Positions 1 to 5,334 of a stretch of DNA of 8,798 nt are shown in pieces. Every line of letters begins with the position of its first letter. Position 1 is the stretch's first letter. The stretch comes from Betaproteobacteria bacterium (GTDB lineage Bacteria; Pseudomonadota; Gammaproteobacteria; Burkholderiales; Casimicrobiaceae), in contig VBDA01000147.1 in the NCBI GenBank assembly GCA_005883655.1, positions 24,134 through 32,931 of the forward strand. Reading direction: 5' to 3'. Under the pieces are notes generated by a model that worked only from the letters and a program-made list of their open reading frames with translations, was not told the origin of the DNA and did not search any database. A program made the translations under genes and the position numbers.

Positions 1-935
1 CCCAGCTTTACGTCGAGCAGAAGCGATACGGCGCGGCCCGCGCGCTGTTCCAGCGCTTGCTCGACGAAGACAGGTCCGATCGCGACATTCAGTTCGCCGT
101 TGCCGCGATCTCGGTGCAGATGAAAGACTACGCGACTGCAGAGCGGATGTTCGAAGAGCTTCGAAGCGCAGGCACCGATCCCGGCGCGGTCGCGTTCTAC
201 TTGGGACAGATCGCCGAGGAGACCAAGCGCTACGACGAGGCGATCGCGCGTTACCGCGAAGTCACCGACGGGGAGCGCGCCTGGATCGCGACCCTGCGGA
301 TCGCGACCGTGCTGGCAAAGAAGGGTGACATAGAGGGAGCGCGCCGATATCTGGCATCGCTCAAGCCGGAGAATCGGGAGCGCGGCGTCGAAGTGCGTCA
401 AGCCGAAGCGCAGGTCCTGCGTGACACGGGCGATTACAAGGGCGCATACGAAGTCCTTTCCAGCGCGCTGGCCGCCGACCCGAATTCGGTGGAGCTGATC
501 TACGACGTCGCCATGGTCGCGGAAAAACTCGACCGGCTCGACGAGGTGGAATCGCGGCTGACGCGCTTGATCGAGCTCAGACCCGATAACCCGCAGGCGC
601 TCAACGCGCTTGGTTACACCCTTGTCGATCGCACGCCACGGACCGCCGAAGGGCTGAAGCTCATCGAAAAGGCGCTTACGCTGGCGCCGGAAGACCCGTC
701 GATCCTGGACAGCATGGGATGGGCGCATTTCCGCATGGGCAATCTCGGCGATTCGGAGAAATTTCTGCGCCGCGCCCTCGCCGATCGGCCCGATCCGGAA
801 ATTGCAGCGCACCTTGGCGAAGTCCTGTGGGCCAAGGGAGACCGGGACCGTGCCAAGGAGGTCTGGCAGTCGCAACTCAAGGAGACGCCGGACAACGCGC
901 TCCTGCTCGAGACCGTGCGTCGACTTGCGCCGTAG
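1..935 (+). CDS. TPR-repeat protein, 5'-truncated by window edge
   Basis: This is the C-terminal 310 residues of a tetratricopeptide-repeat protein. The frame is open from base 3, so the TTG at 57 is an internal Leu codon and not the start. Helical-pair repeats follow each other throughout, with TPR-type signatures such as YGAARALFQRLL, YATAERMFEEL, YDEAIARYREV, YKGAYEVLSSALAADPNS, GLKLIEKALTLAPEDPSILD and GDSEKFLRRAL (roughly 8-9 repeats), ending in ALLLETVRRLAP. No catalytic motif is visible. TPR arrays are protein-protein interaction scaffolds, and a large TPR protein directly upstream of lolB is common in betaproteobacteria, where an envelope-related or secreted role is usually assumed. 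The N-terminus, and any signal peptide, is outside the window. The lolB start follows after 18 bp, suggesting co-transcription. The family assignment is firm; the function is unknown. Confidence 0.9.
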   Translation, partial: QLYVEQKRYGAARALFQRLLDEDRSDRDIQFAVAAISVQMKDYATAERMFEELRSAGTDPGAVAFYLGQIAEETKRYDEAIARYREVTDGERAWIATLRIATVLAKKGDIEGARRYLASLKPENRERGVEVRQAEAQVLRDTGDYKGAYEVLSSALAADPNSVELIYDVAMVAEKLDRLDEVESRLTRLIELRPDNPQALNALGYTLVDRTPRTAEGLKLIEKALTLAPEDPSILDSMGWAHFRMGNLGDSEKFLRRALADRPDPEIAAHLGEVLWAKGDRDRAKEVWQSQLKETPDNALLLETVRRLAP

Positions 936-953
936 CGCGAACCGCACCCGCTG

Positions 954-1538
954 ATGCGCCTGCCCGACCGCGTCGCTCGCTTCGCGGCGATCGCGAATTT
1001 GCTCATGCTCGCCGCATGCGCGTCAACGCCGGCGCCGCGGGACGCGTTGCCATTCAAGTTTGCCGATACCCGGACCGTCTACGAAATTGCCGGCAGACTC
1101 TCGGCGCGGCATGACGCCGACGCATTCGCCGCCAACTTTCGCTGGAGCCATGCCGGCGATCGCGACGAGCTGGATCTCGCGTCGCCACTGGGCCAGACCG
1201 TTGCCCGGCTGATGGGCGATGCGCGCGGTGTCCTGTTGCAGACACCGGACGGCAAAGTGGAAACCGCAAGCGACTGGACGACGTTGACCTCACGCGGGCT
1301 GGGCTGGGCGCTGCCCATCGAGGGTTTGGCATTCTGGGTCCAGGGCGCGCCGAGAAAGGGTGCGCCATTCACTGCCGAAGCGAGCGCCGACGGCACGCCA
1401 GGGGTATTGCGTCAGGACGGCTGGACCATCGTCTACCAGGCGTTTGTCAAGGACGCAACGGGCGTGTCGCGTCCCGCCCGAATGACGCTCGATTACCCCG
1501 GCGTCGAGCTGCGGCTGGTCATCGACGCGTGGCAGTGA
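954..1538 (+). CDS. lolB: Outer-membrane lipoprotein receptor LolB
   Basis: LolB is the outer-membrane-anchored acceptor that takes lipoproteins from the periplasmic chaperone LolA and inserts them into the outer membrane. The 194-residue product is close to the family length of about 200. It opens with a type II signal peptide: a basic n-region (R2, R6, R9), a hydrophobic stretch, and the lipobox LAAC with the lipidated Cys at residue 22. The +2 residue is Ala, so there is no Asp inner-membrane retention signal. Family blocks follow in order: YEIAGRLSAR (43-52), NFRWSH (61-66), DELDLASPLGQTVARL (71-86), LGWALPIEGLAFWVQG (116-131), GWTIVYQ (156-162) and ELRLVIDAW near the C-terminus. No clear Shine-Dalgarno precedes the ATG, consistent with reading from the TPR gene 18 bp upstream. 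The 3' end overlaps the start of ispE by 10 bp, implying translational coupling. Confidence 0.93.
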   Translation: MRLPDRVARFAAIANLLMLAACASTPAPRDALPFKFADTRTVYEIAGRLSARHDADAFAANFRWSHAGDRDELDLASPLGQTVARLMGDARGVLLQTPDGKVETASDWTTLTSRGLGWALPIEGLAFWVQGAPRKGAPFTAEASADGTPGVLRQDGWTIVYQAFVKDATGVSRPARMTLDYPGVELRLVIDAWQ

Positions 1539-2395
1539 CGCCGCCGCTGGAGCACACTGCGCTGACGCTTCCTGCCCCGGCGAAGCTCAATCTTTTCTTG
1601 CATGTCACCGGACGGCGGCCGGACGGATACCACACGCTCGAATCGCTGGTCGTGCCGATCGACCGCGCCGATCTCATCACGCTTTCACTACGCGACGATG
1701 ACGCGGTGACGCGCACGCACGGCGCGGCCGGTGTTGCGACAGACGACGATCTCGCAGTCCTGGCAGCTCGCCTGGTCCAACGCGAGTTCGGTGTCGCCCG
1801 TGGGGTGGCGATCGGCGTCGACAAGCGCGTTCCTATGGGCGCGGGCCTGGGCGGTGGCAGCTCGGACGCAGCGACCGTGCTTCTTGGCCTGAACCGCATG
1901 TGGCGGCTCGGGCTCTCTCGCGCGACACTGATGAACCTCGCGTTGAAGCTCGGCGCGGACGTACCGTTCTTTGTTTTTGGCGAGCCGGCGTTCGCCCGCG
2001 GCGTCGGCGAAAGGCTGGAGGCCTGCAGCGTGCCCGCGACCTGGTTCACTGTGGTCGCACCGCCGATCCACGTACCAACGTCGGAAATCTTCGCAGCGAC
2101 CGAATTGACACGTGACAGCGAGTCCGCGAAAATGCCAGTCTTTTCCGAGGGCTACGGCCGCAACGATCTGCAAGCGGTGGCGGTTGCGCGATTTCAGGAG
2201 ATCGCCGACGCTCTCGAGGCGCTTCGTCGCGTGGCATCGGAGGCGGGAACGCGCATGACAGGCTCAGGCGCGTGCGTGCTGGCTGCGTTTGCCAACGAAC
2301 AGGCTGCACAACAAGCGCTCTCACGGCTGCCCCGCGGAATGACCGGTTTTGTTGCGCGTGCACTCGATCGTCACCCGCTCTGGTCGTTTGCCTGA
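1529..2395 (+). CDS. ispE: 4-diphosphocytidyl-2-C-methyl-D-erythritol kinase IspE
   Basis: This cytosolic GHMP-family kinase phosphorylates CDP-methylerythritol with ATP in the non-mevalonate (MEP) route to isopentenyl diphosphate. The product has 288 residues (E. coli enzyme 283). The substrate-binding N-terminus PAPAKLNLFLHV (15-26) contains Lys19, matching the conserved active-site Lys10 of E. coli. The glycine-rich ATP loop MGAGLGGGSSDAA is at 103-115. LGADVPFFV (141-149) carries the catalytic Asp144, equivalent to E. coli Asp141. The C-terminal GHMP motif MTGSGACV is at 243-250. The start used is GTG at 1529, inside the lolB reading frame. A second in-frame GTG at 1535, forming GTGA with the lolB stop, would shorten the protein by two residues and cannot be excluded. 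Location between lolB and a tRNA-Gln upstream of prs is the usual beta/gamma-proteobacterial arrangement. Confidence 0.96.
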   Translation: MAVTPPLEHTALTLPAPAKLNLFLHVTGRRPDGYHTLESLVVPIDRADLITLSLRDDDAVTRTHGAAGVATDDDLAVLAARLVQREFGVARGVAIGVDKRVPMGAGLGGGSSDAATVLLGLNRMWRLGLSRATLMNLALKLGADVPFFVFGEPAFARGVGERLEACSVPATWFTVVAPPIHVPTSEIFAATELTRDSESAKMPVFSEGYGRNDLQAVAVARFQEIADALEALRRVASEAGTRMTGSGACVLAAFANEQAAQQALSRLPRGMTGFVARALDRHPLWSFA

Positions 2396-2416
2396 GCGAT
2401 GTCGGCCTTCAAGAAT
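2388..2416 (+). promoter_or_regulatory. Possible sigma70 promoter for tRNA-Gln
   Basis: TTGCCT (2388-2393) and AAGAAT (2411-2416) are separated by 17 bp, each matching four of six consensus bases. They lie over the end of ispE, 21 bp upstream of the mature tRNA 5' end, which suits a short 5' leader removed by RNase P. The match is modest and could be chance; the tRNA could also be processed from read-through of ispE. Confidence 0.35.
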
Positions 2417-2437
2417 TTCGGATGTGACAGTTTCCCT

Positions 2438-2512
2438 TGGGGAGTCGCCAAGTGGTAAGGCACCGGATTTTGATTCCGGCATTCGTAGGTTCGATCCCTA
2501 CCTCCCCAGCCA
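2438..2512 (+). tRNA. tRNA-Gln (anticodon UUG)
   Basis: A complete 75-nt cloverleaf can be folded. The acceptor stem TGGGGAG (2438-2444) pairs with CTCCCCA (2502-2508), followed by discriminator G2509 and an encoded CCA (2510-2512). The D arm is GCC/GGC around AAGTGGTAA. The anticodon stem CCGGA/TCCGG encloses the loop TTTTGAT (2468-2474), with anticodon TTG at 2470-2472. The variable loop is CATTC, and the T arm is GTAGG-TTCGATC-CCTAC (2485-2501). The weak U1-A72 pair and the G73 discriminator are recognition features of bacterial tRNA-Gln for GlnRS. UUG reads CAA and, by wobble, CAG. Position between ispE and prs is typical of this lineage. Confidence 0.98.
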
Positions 2513-2519
2513 AACCCGT

Positions 2520-2556
2520 GCCGGGCAGGTCGCGCGACGTGCGTGGCCTGCCCGGC
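2520..2556 (+). other. Strong stem-loop between tRNA-Gln and prs
   Basis: A perfect 10-bp inverted repeat, GCCGGGCAGG (2520-2529) and CCTGCCCGGC (2547-2556), continues inward for six more pairs (two of them G-U) to a 5-nt loop GACGT (2536-2540). It begins 7 nt after the tRNA CCA and ends 31 nt before the prs ATG. No run of T follows (the next bases are TCGCTTCTGG), so it is not a classical intrinsic terminator. It could be a weak terminator, a processing or stability element at the tRNA 3' side, or a leader structure affecting prs expression. The structure is seen directly; the role is inference. Confidence 0.75.
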
Positions 2557-2587
2557 TCGCTTCTGGCGATTAACCTTGGGCGGCGCG

Positions 2588-3532
2588 ATGGCGTTTGAGC
2601 GCATGCGGGTCTTTACCGGCAACGCCAATCCCAAGCTCGCGGAAGCGGTCGTCAAGCACATGAACATCAGTCTCGGCCGATGTATCGTCGGCCGCTTTTC
2701 CGACGGCGAGGTGATGGTCGAGTTGCTGGAAAACGTTCGCGGCCGTGACGTTTTCGTCCTGCAATCCACTTGCGCGCCGACCAACGACAACCTCATGGAA
2801 ATTCTGGTGATGGTCGATGCGCTTAAACGGGCTTCGGCGGGAAGAATCACCGCCGCGATACCGTACCTCGGCTATGCCCGCCAGGACCGCCGTCCGCGGT
2901 CGGCGCGGGTGGCGATCACTGCCAAGGTCGTCGCCGACATGATCACGACCGTCGGCGTGGACCGCGTGATGACCATGGACCTGCACGCCGATCAGATTCA
3001 AGGCTTTTTCCCGGTCGATAACATCTACGCGACGCCGGTATTGCTGGGCGACCTTTGGAAGCAAAATTACGAAAACCTGCTCGTCGTGTCTCCGGACGTC
3101 GGCGGGGTGGTGCGCGCCCGCGCCATCGCCAAGCGTCTCGACTCCGACCTCGCGATCATCGATAAACGTCGCCCGAAAGCCAATGTCGCCGAAGTCATGA
3201 ACATCATCGGCGACGTCGAAGGCCGTTCATGCGTGATCATGGATGACATCGTGGATACCGCGAACACGCTCTGCAAGGCGGCCGCGGCGCTGAAAGAAAA
3301 CGGTGCGCAGAAAGTGCTCGCGTATTGCACGCACCCGGTACTCTCGGGCGGCGCCGTGGCGCGCATCGCCGAATCGCAGCTCGATGAAATTGTCGTCACC
3401 GATACGATTCCCCTTTCCGCTGAAGCGCGCGCTTGCAAACGCATACGGCAACTTTCCTGCGCTCAACTTCTTGCCGAGACGATGACGCGGATCTCCAACG
3501 AAGAATCGGTGAGCTCGCTGTTCACCGAGTAG
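2588..3532 (+). CDS. prs: Ribose-phosphate pyrophosphokinase (PRPP synthase)
   Basis: Prs transfers the pyrophosphoryl group of ATP to ribose-5-phosphate, making PRPP for purine, pyrimidine, histidine, tryptophan and NAD synthesis. The start chosen is ATG 2588 (MAFERMRVFTGNANPKLA), giving 314 residues against 315 in E. coli. The open frame extends back to GTG 2543, but those 15 extra residues lie over the hairpin and have no family counterpart. Visible motifs are FSDGE (38-42), RRPRSARVAITAKVVADM (101-118), the divalent-metal/ATP region DLHADQIQGFF (131-141), the ribose-5-phosphate region SPDVGGVVRARAIAK (168-182), the catalytic flexible loop KRRPKAN (193-199, with Lys193), the PRPP loop VIMDDIVDTANTL (216-228) and the C-terminal RISNEES. 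The PRPP loop reads DTANT where DTAGT or DTGGT is usual (Asn226). Only weak Shine-Dalgarno-like bases precede the ATG. Confidence 0.97.
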   Translation: MAFERMRVFTGNANPKLAEAVVKHMNISLGRCIVGRFSDGEVMVELLENVRGRDVFVLQSTCAPTNDNLMEILVMVDALKRASAGRITAAIPYLGYARQDRRPRSARVAITAKVVADMITTVGVDRVMTMDLHADQIQGFFPVDNIYATPVLLGDLWKQNYENLLVVSPDVGGVVRARAIAKRLDSDLAIIDKRRPKANVAEVMNIIGDVEGRSCVIMDDIVDTANTLCKAAAALKENGAQKVLAYCTHPVLSGGAVARIAESQLDEIVVTDTIPLSAEARACKRIRQLSCAQLLAETMTRISNEESVSSLFTE

Positions 3533-3620
3533 GCCGCCGGTCTTGCGCCGCGACGCGTCTCGAGCGGCAAGTAGTTATGCGCCGACTGATGGCCGATCCC
3601 GGCTCGGGCCTACGCCGGGA

Positions 3621-3650
3621 TTGCATCGGCCTCGCGAATCAGATTAGAAT
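3621..3650 (+). promoter_or_regulatory. Probable sigma70-type promoter for rplY
   Basis: TTGCAT (3621-3626) and TAGAAT (3645-3650; five of six -10 consensus bases) are separated by 18 bp in the 220-bp gap between prs and rplY. Initiation about 7 nt downstream would leave a 5' leader of roughly 95 nt before the rplY ATG. The local AT-richness (AATCAGATTAGAATTC) stands out from the GC-rich surroundings, which supports a promoter. No operator-like repeat is evident. Confidence 0.5.
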
Positions 3651-3738
3651 TCAAGGCTTTCCCGCTTGTTTGCACGAGCGGCATGTCGCCATAGCGGACG
3701 ACCGTCGGGTGCGTTGATGCCTCTGGAAGGCCGCAGAC

Positions 3739-3744
3739 AAGGAG
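3739..3744 (+). promoter_or_regulatory. Ribosome-binding site of rplY
   Basis: AAGGAG lies 8 nt before the ATG at 3753 and is one of the best Shine-Dalgarno sequences in the window. It decides the start of rplY against the longer in-frame options upstream (ATG 3717 and a TTG at 3666), which lack such a site and would encode sequence without family similarity. Confidence 0.8.
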
Positions 3745-3752
3745 CTTTTGCC

Positions 3753-4517
3753 ATGCAACAGTCACCGCAGCCGCCGCAACAATCATTCACTGCATTCGCG
3801 CGCGAAAGGGAAGGCCGGGGGGCAAGCCGCCGTCTTCGTCTGACCGGACGGGCCCCTGGCATCGTCTATGGCGGCGACGGCAAGCCGCAAACAATTGAAG
3901 TCGACCACAACGCCTTGATCTACGCGCTGAAAAGGGAAGCGTTTCATTCCACCATTCTGACCATGACGCTCGGGGAGACGACGCAACGCGTTTTGCTGCG
4001 CGATGTGCAAATGCATCCGTTTCGGCACGAAGTTCTGCACATTGATTTCCAGCGCGTCGACGAGAACCGCAAGATCCGCATGAAAGTGCCGCTCCATTTC
4101 GCCAACGGCGAGATTTCCCCCGCGGCGTCGACGGATGCGATCATCAGCCACGTGCTGACCGAGCTCGACGTGTCGTGCTTGCCCAAGGATCTGCCGGCGT
4201 TCATCGAGGTCGATCTTTCTACGCTGGCGGTGGGACAGTCGATCCACGTTTCGGATCTGACCTTGCCGGGCGGAGTGACCGCGGTGACGCGCGGCGGCGA
4301 AAGCCCGGTTGTCGCGACGGCGATCGTGCCGAGAGTCATCGCTGAAGTCGAAGAGGTTGCCGCGGTGGTTGAGCCAGGTGCCGTCGTCGAAGGCGCGCCG
4401 GTGGAAGCCGGAAAGGAAGGCGAGAAAGCGGCCGAAAAGGGCGCGGAGAAGGGCGCCGAGAAAGCTCCGGAAAAGAGCGCGGAGAAAGCTCCCGCCAAAA
4501 AGGACGCCAAGAAGTAG
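3753..4517 (+). CDS. rplY: 50S ribosomal protein L25, Ctc/TL5 type
   Basis: L25 binds 5S rRNA in the large ribosomal subunit; long forms with an added beta domain are called Ctc or TL5 and are linked to general stress in some bacteria. The 254-residue product has a short Gln/Pro-rich leader (MQQSPQPPQQ). The L25 5S-binding domain is about 11-102: EREGRGASRRLRLTGRAPGIVYGG, DHNALIYALK, the HSTILTMTLG region, LLRDVQMHPFRHEVLHIDFQRV. The TL5 C-terminal beta domain is about 103-195 (IRMKVPLHFANGE, ELDVSCLPKDLPAFIEVDLSTL, GQSIHVSDLTLPGGV). An acidic/Ala-Val linker then leads to a Lys/Ala/Glu repeat tail (224-254). The ATG at 3753 is set by AAGGAG 8 nt upstream. The gene has its own likely promoter and a terminator just downstream, so it appears to be a monocistronic unit between prs and pth. 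Assignment is secure; the tail's role is unknown. Confidence 0.95.
   Translation: MQQSPQPPQQSFTAFAREREGRGASRRLRLTGRAPGIVYGGDGKPQTIEVDHNALIYALKREAFHSTILTMTLGETTQRVLLRDVQMHPFRHEVLHIDFQRVDENRKIRMKVPLHFANGEISPAASTDAIISHVLTELDVSCLPKDLPAFIEVDLSTLAVGQSIHVSDLTLPGGVTAVTRGGESPVVATAIVPRVIAEVEEVAAVVEPGAVVEGAPVEAGKEGEKAAEKGAEKGAEKAPEKSAEKAPAKKDAKK
4422..4514 (+). repeat. rplY: Degenerate tetrapeptide-coding repeat in L25 tail
   Basis: Codons for L25 residues 224-254 encode a run of A/G/S-A/P-E-K units: AAEK, GAEK, GAEK, APEK, SAEK, then APAKK and DAKK. At DNA level it is a degenerate 12-bp period built from GAG/GAA-AAG and GCN codons. For example, GAGAAAGCTCC occurs twice, 24 bp apart. It is low complexity and probably variable in unit number between strains. 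The chemistry (basic, Ala-rich) suits a disordered or helical tail able to contact RNA, but that is inference. Confidence 0.75.
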
Positions 4518-4537
4518 CCAGTCGTCTGCGCAAGAAG

Positions 4538-4568
4538 GCCCGCCTGGCGGTTCCCGGCGGGCTTTTTT
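4538..4568 (+). terminator. Rho-independent terminator after rplY
   Basis: GCCCGCC (4538-4544) pairs with GGCGGGC (4556-4562) across an 11-nt loop, directly followed by TTTTTT (4563-4568). The upstream AAG can extend the stem into the T-run. It starts 20 bp past the rplY stop and ends 31 bp before the pth ATG, so it closes the rplY transcript and separates it from pth-ychF. Confidence 0.93.
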
Positions 4569-4599
4569 GTTGGCGCCGGCGTGATACACAGGTGCAATC

Positions 4600-5334
4600 A
4601 TGACGCCATTGCGATTAATCGTCGGCATAGGTAACCCCGGCAGCGAATACCGGGCGACCCGGCATAACGCGGGGGCGTGGTTCGTCGAGCGCCTGGCGCA
4701 GGCAGTTGGCGCGTCGCTCGGCATGCAGGCGAAGTTTCAGGCCCTCATTGGCAGTGTACGAGCGAACGACGGCATCGATCGGCGATTGGCATTGCCGCAA
4801 ACCTTTGTGAACCGCAGCGGCCAGGCGGTGTCGGCGCTGGCGCGTTTCTATCGCATTGCACCGGAGGAAATCCTGATCGCGCACGACGAACTCGACTTGA
4901 AGCCAGGCGTGGTCAAGCTCAAAGAAAGCGGCGGCAGCGCCGGCCACAATGGACTCAAGGATATCGCCGCATCGCTCGGCACGCCGGCCTTCTGGAGGCT
5001 CAGAATCGGCATCGGCCACCCGCGCGAAGGCGCGCTTTCCGAGCAGGAGGTCGCCGACTATGTTCTTCACAGGCCGCGCCTGGAAGAGCAGCAGGCGATC
5101 GACGATGCCATCGTCCGCGCGCTGGCGATCTGGCCCTCGCTCGAGGCGGGCGACACGGAGCGTGCGATGCATCTGCTGCACACAGTGCCGAAGGCGCCGA
5201 AAGCACCTCAGGCGACCGAAACAGGCGCGGCGACGACAACTAACGCTCCGGGTTCAAGCGAGCCGCCCGCACCAGCGGCTTCTTCGCGAGACAGCGCGGA
5301 TAGCTCCGAAGAAAAGGGATCGAAGGCGAAATGA
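4600..5334 (+). CDS. pth: Peptidyl-tRNA hydrolase with C-terminal extension
   Basis: Pth cleaves the ester bond of peptidyl-tRNAs that drop off ribosomes, recycling tRNA; it acts in the cytosol and is usually essential. The catalytic core covers residues 1-195: IVGIGNPGSEY with Asn12, TRHNAG with the catalytic His22, LPQTFVNRSG (65-74) with Asn71, HDELDL with Asp96, and GGSAGHNGLK with His116. These match Asn10, His20, Asn68, Asp93 and His113 of E. coli. The residue equivalent to E. coli Met67 is Val70. At 244 residues it exceeds the usual ~190-195 by a low-complexity Ala/Pro/Ser/Thr/Glu/Lys tail (about 197-244). A weak AGGTG lies 5 nt before the ATG. The stop overlaps the ychF start as ATGA, so the pair is translationally coupled. 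The gene starts 31 bp after the rplY terminator and no convincing promoter is seen in that gap. Confidence 0.95.
   Translation: MTPLRLIVGIGNPGSEYRATRHNAGAWFVERLAQAVGASLGMQAKFQALIGSVRANDGIDRRLALPQTFVNRSGQAVSALARFYRIAPEEILIAHDELDLKPGVVKLKESGGSAGHNGLKDIAASLGTPAFWRLRIGIGHPREGALSEQEVADYVLHRPRLEEQQAIDDAIVRALAIWPSLEAGDTERAMHLLHTVPKAPKAPQATETGAATTTNAPGSSEPPAPAASSRDSADSSEEKGSKAK

Noticed and set aside
2543..2587. Upstream N-terminal extension of prs from GTG 2543
   Set aside because: The 15 residues lie on the tRNA-prs hairpin and do not resemble Prs; ATG 2588 gives the family-standard length and N-terminus.
3598..3619. Inverted repeat CCCGGC...GCCGGG downstream of prs as a terminator
   Set aside because: Only 6 bp with a 10-nt loop and no T-run; in GC-rich DNA this is expected by chance, so I do not call a terminator.
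3666..3752. Longer start for L25 (TTG 3666 or ATG 3717)
   Set aside because: AAGGAG at the correct distance supports ATG 3753, and the upstream residues have no L25 counterpart; the region also follows closely on the likely promoter.
3783..4724. 313-codon open frame on the - strand opposite rplY
   Set aside because: It would run through the rplY terminator and the pth start, and its sequence simply complements the L25 repeat tail; shadow of a real gene.
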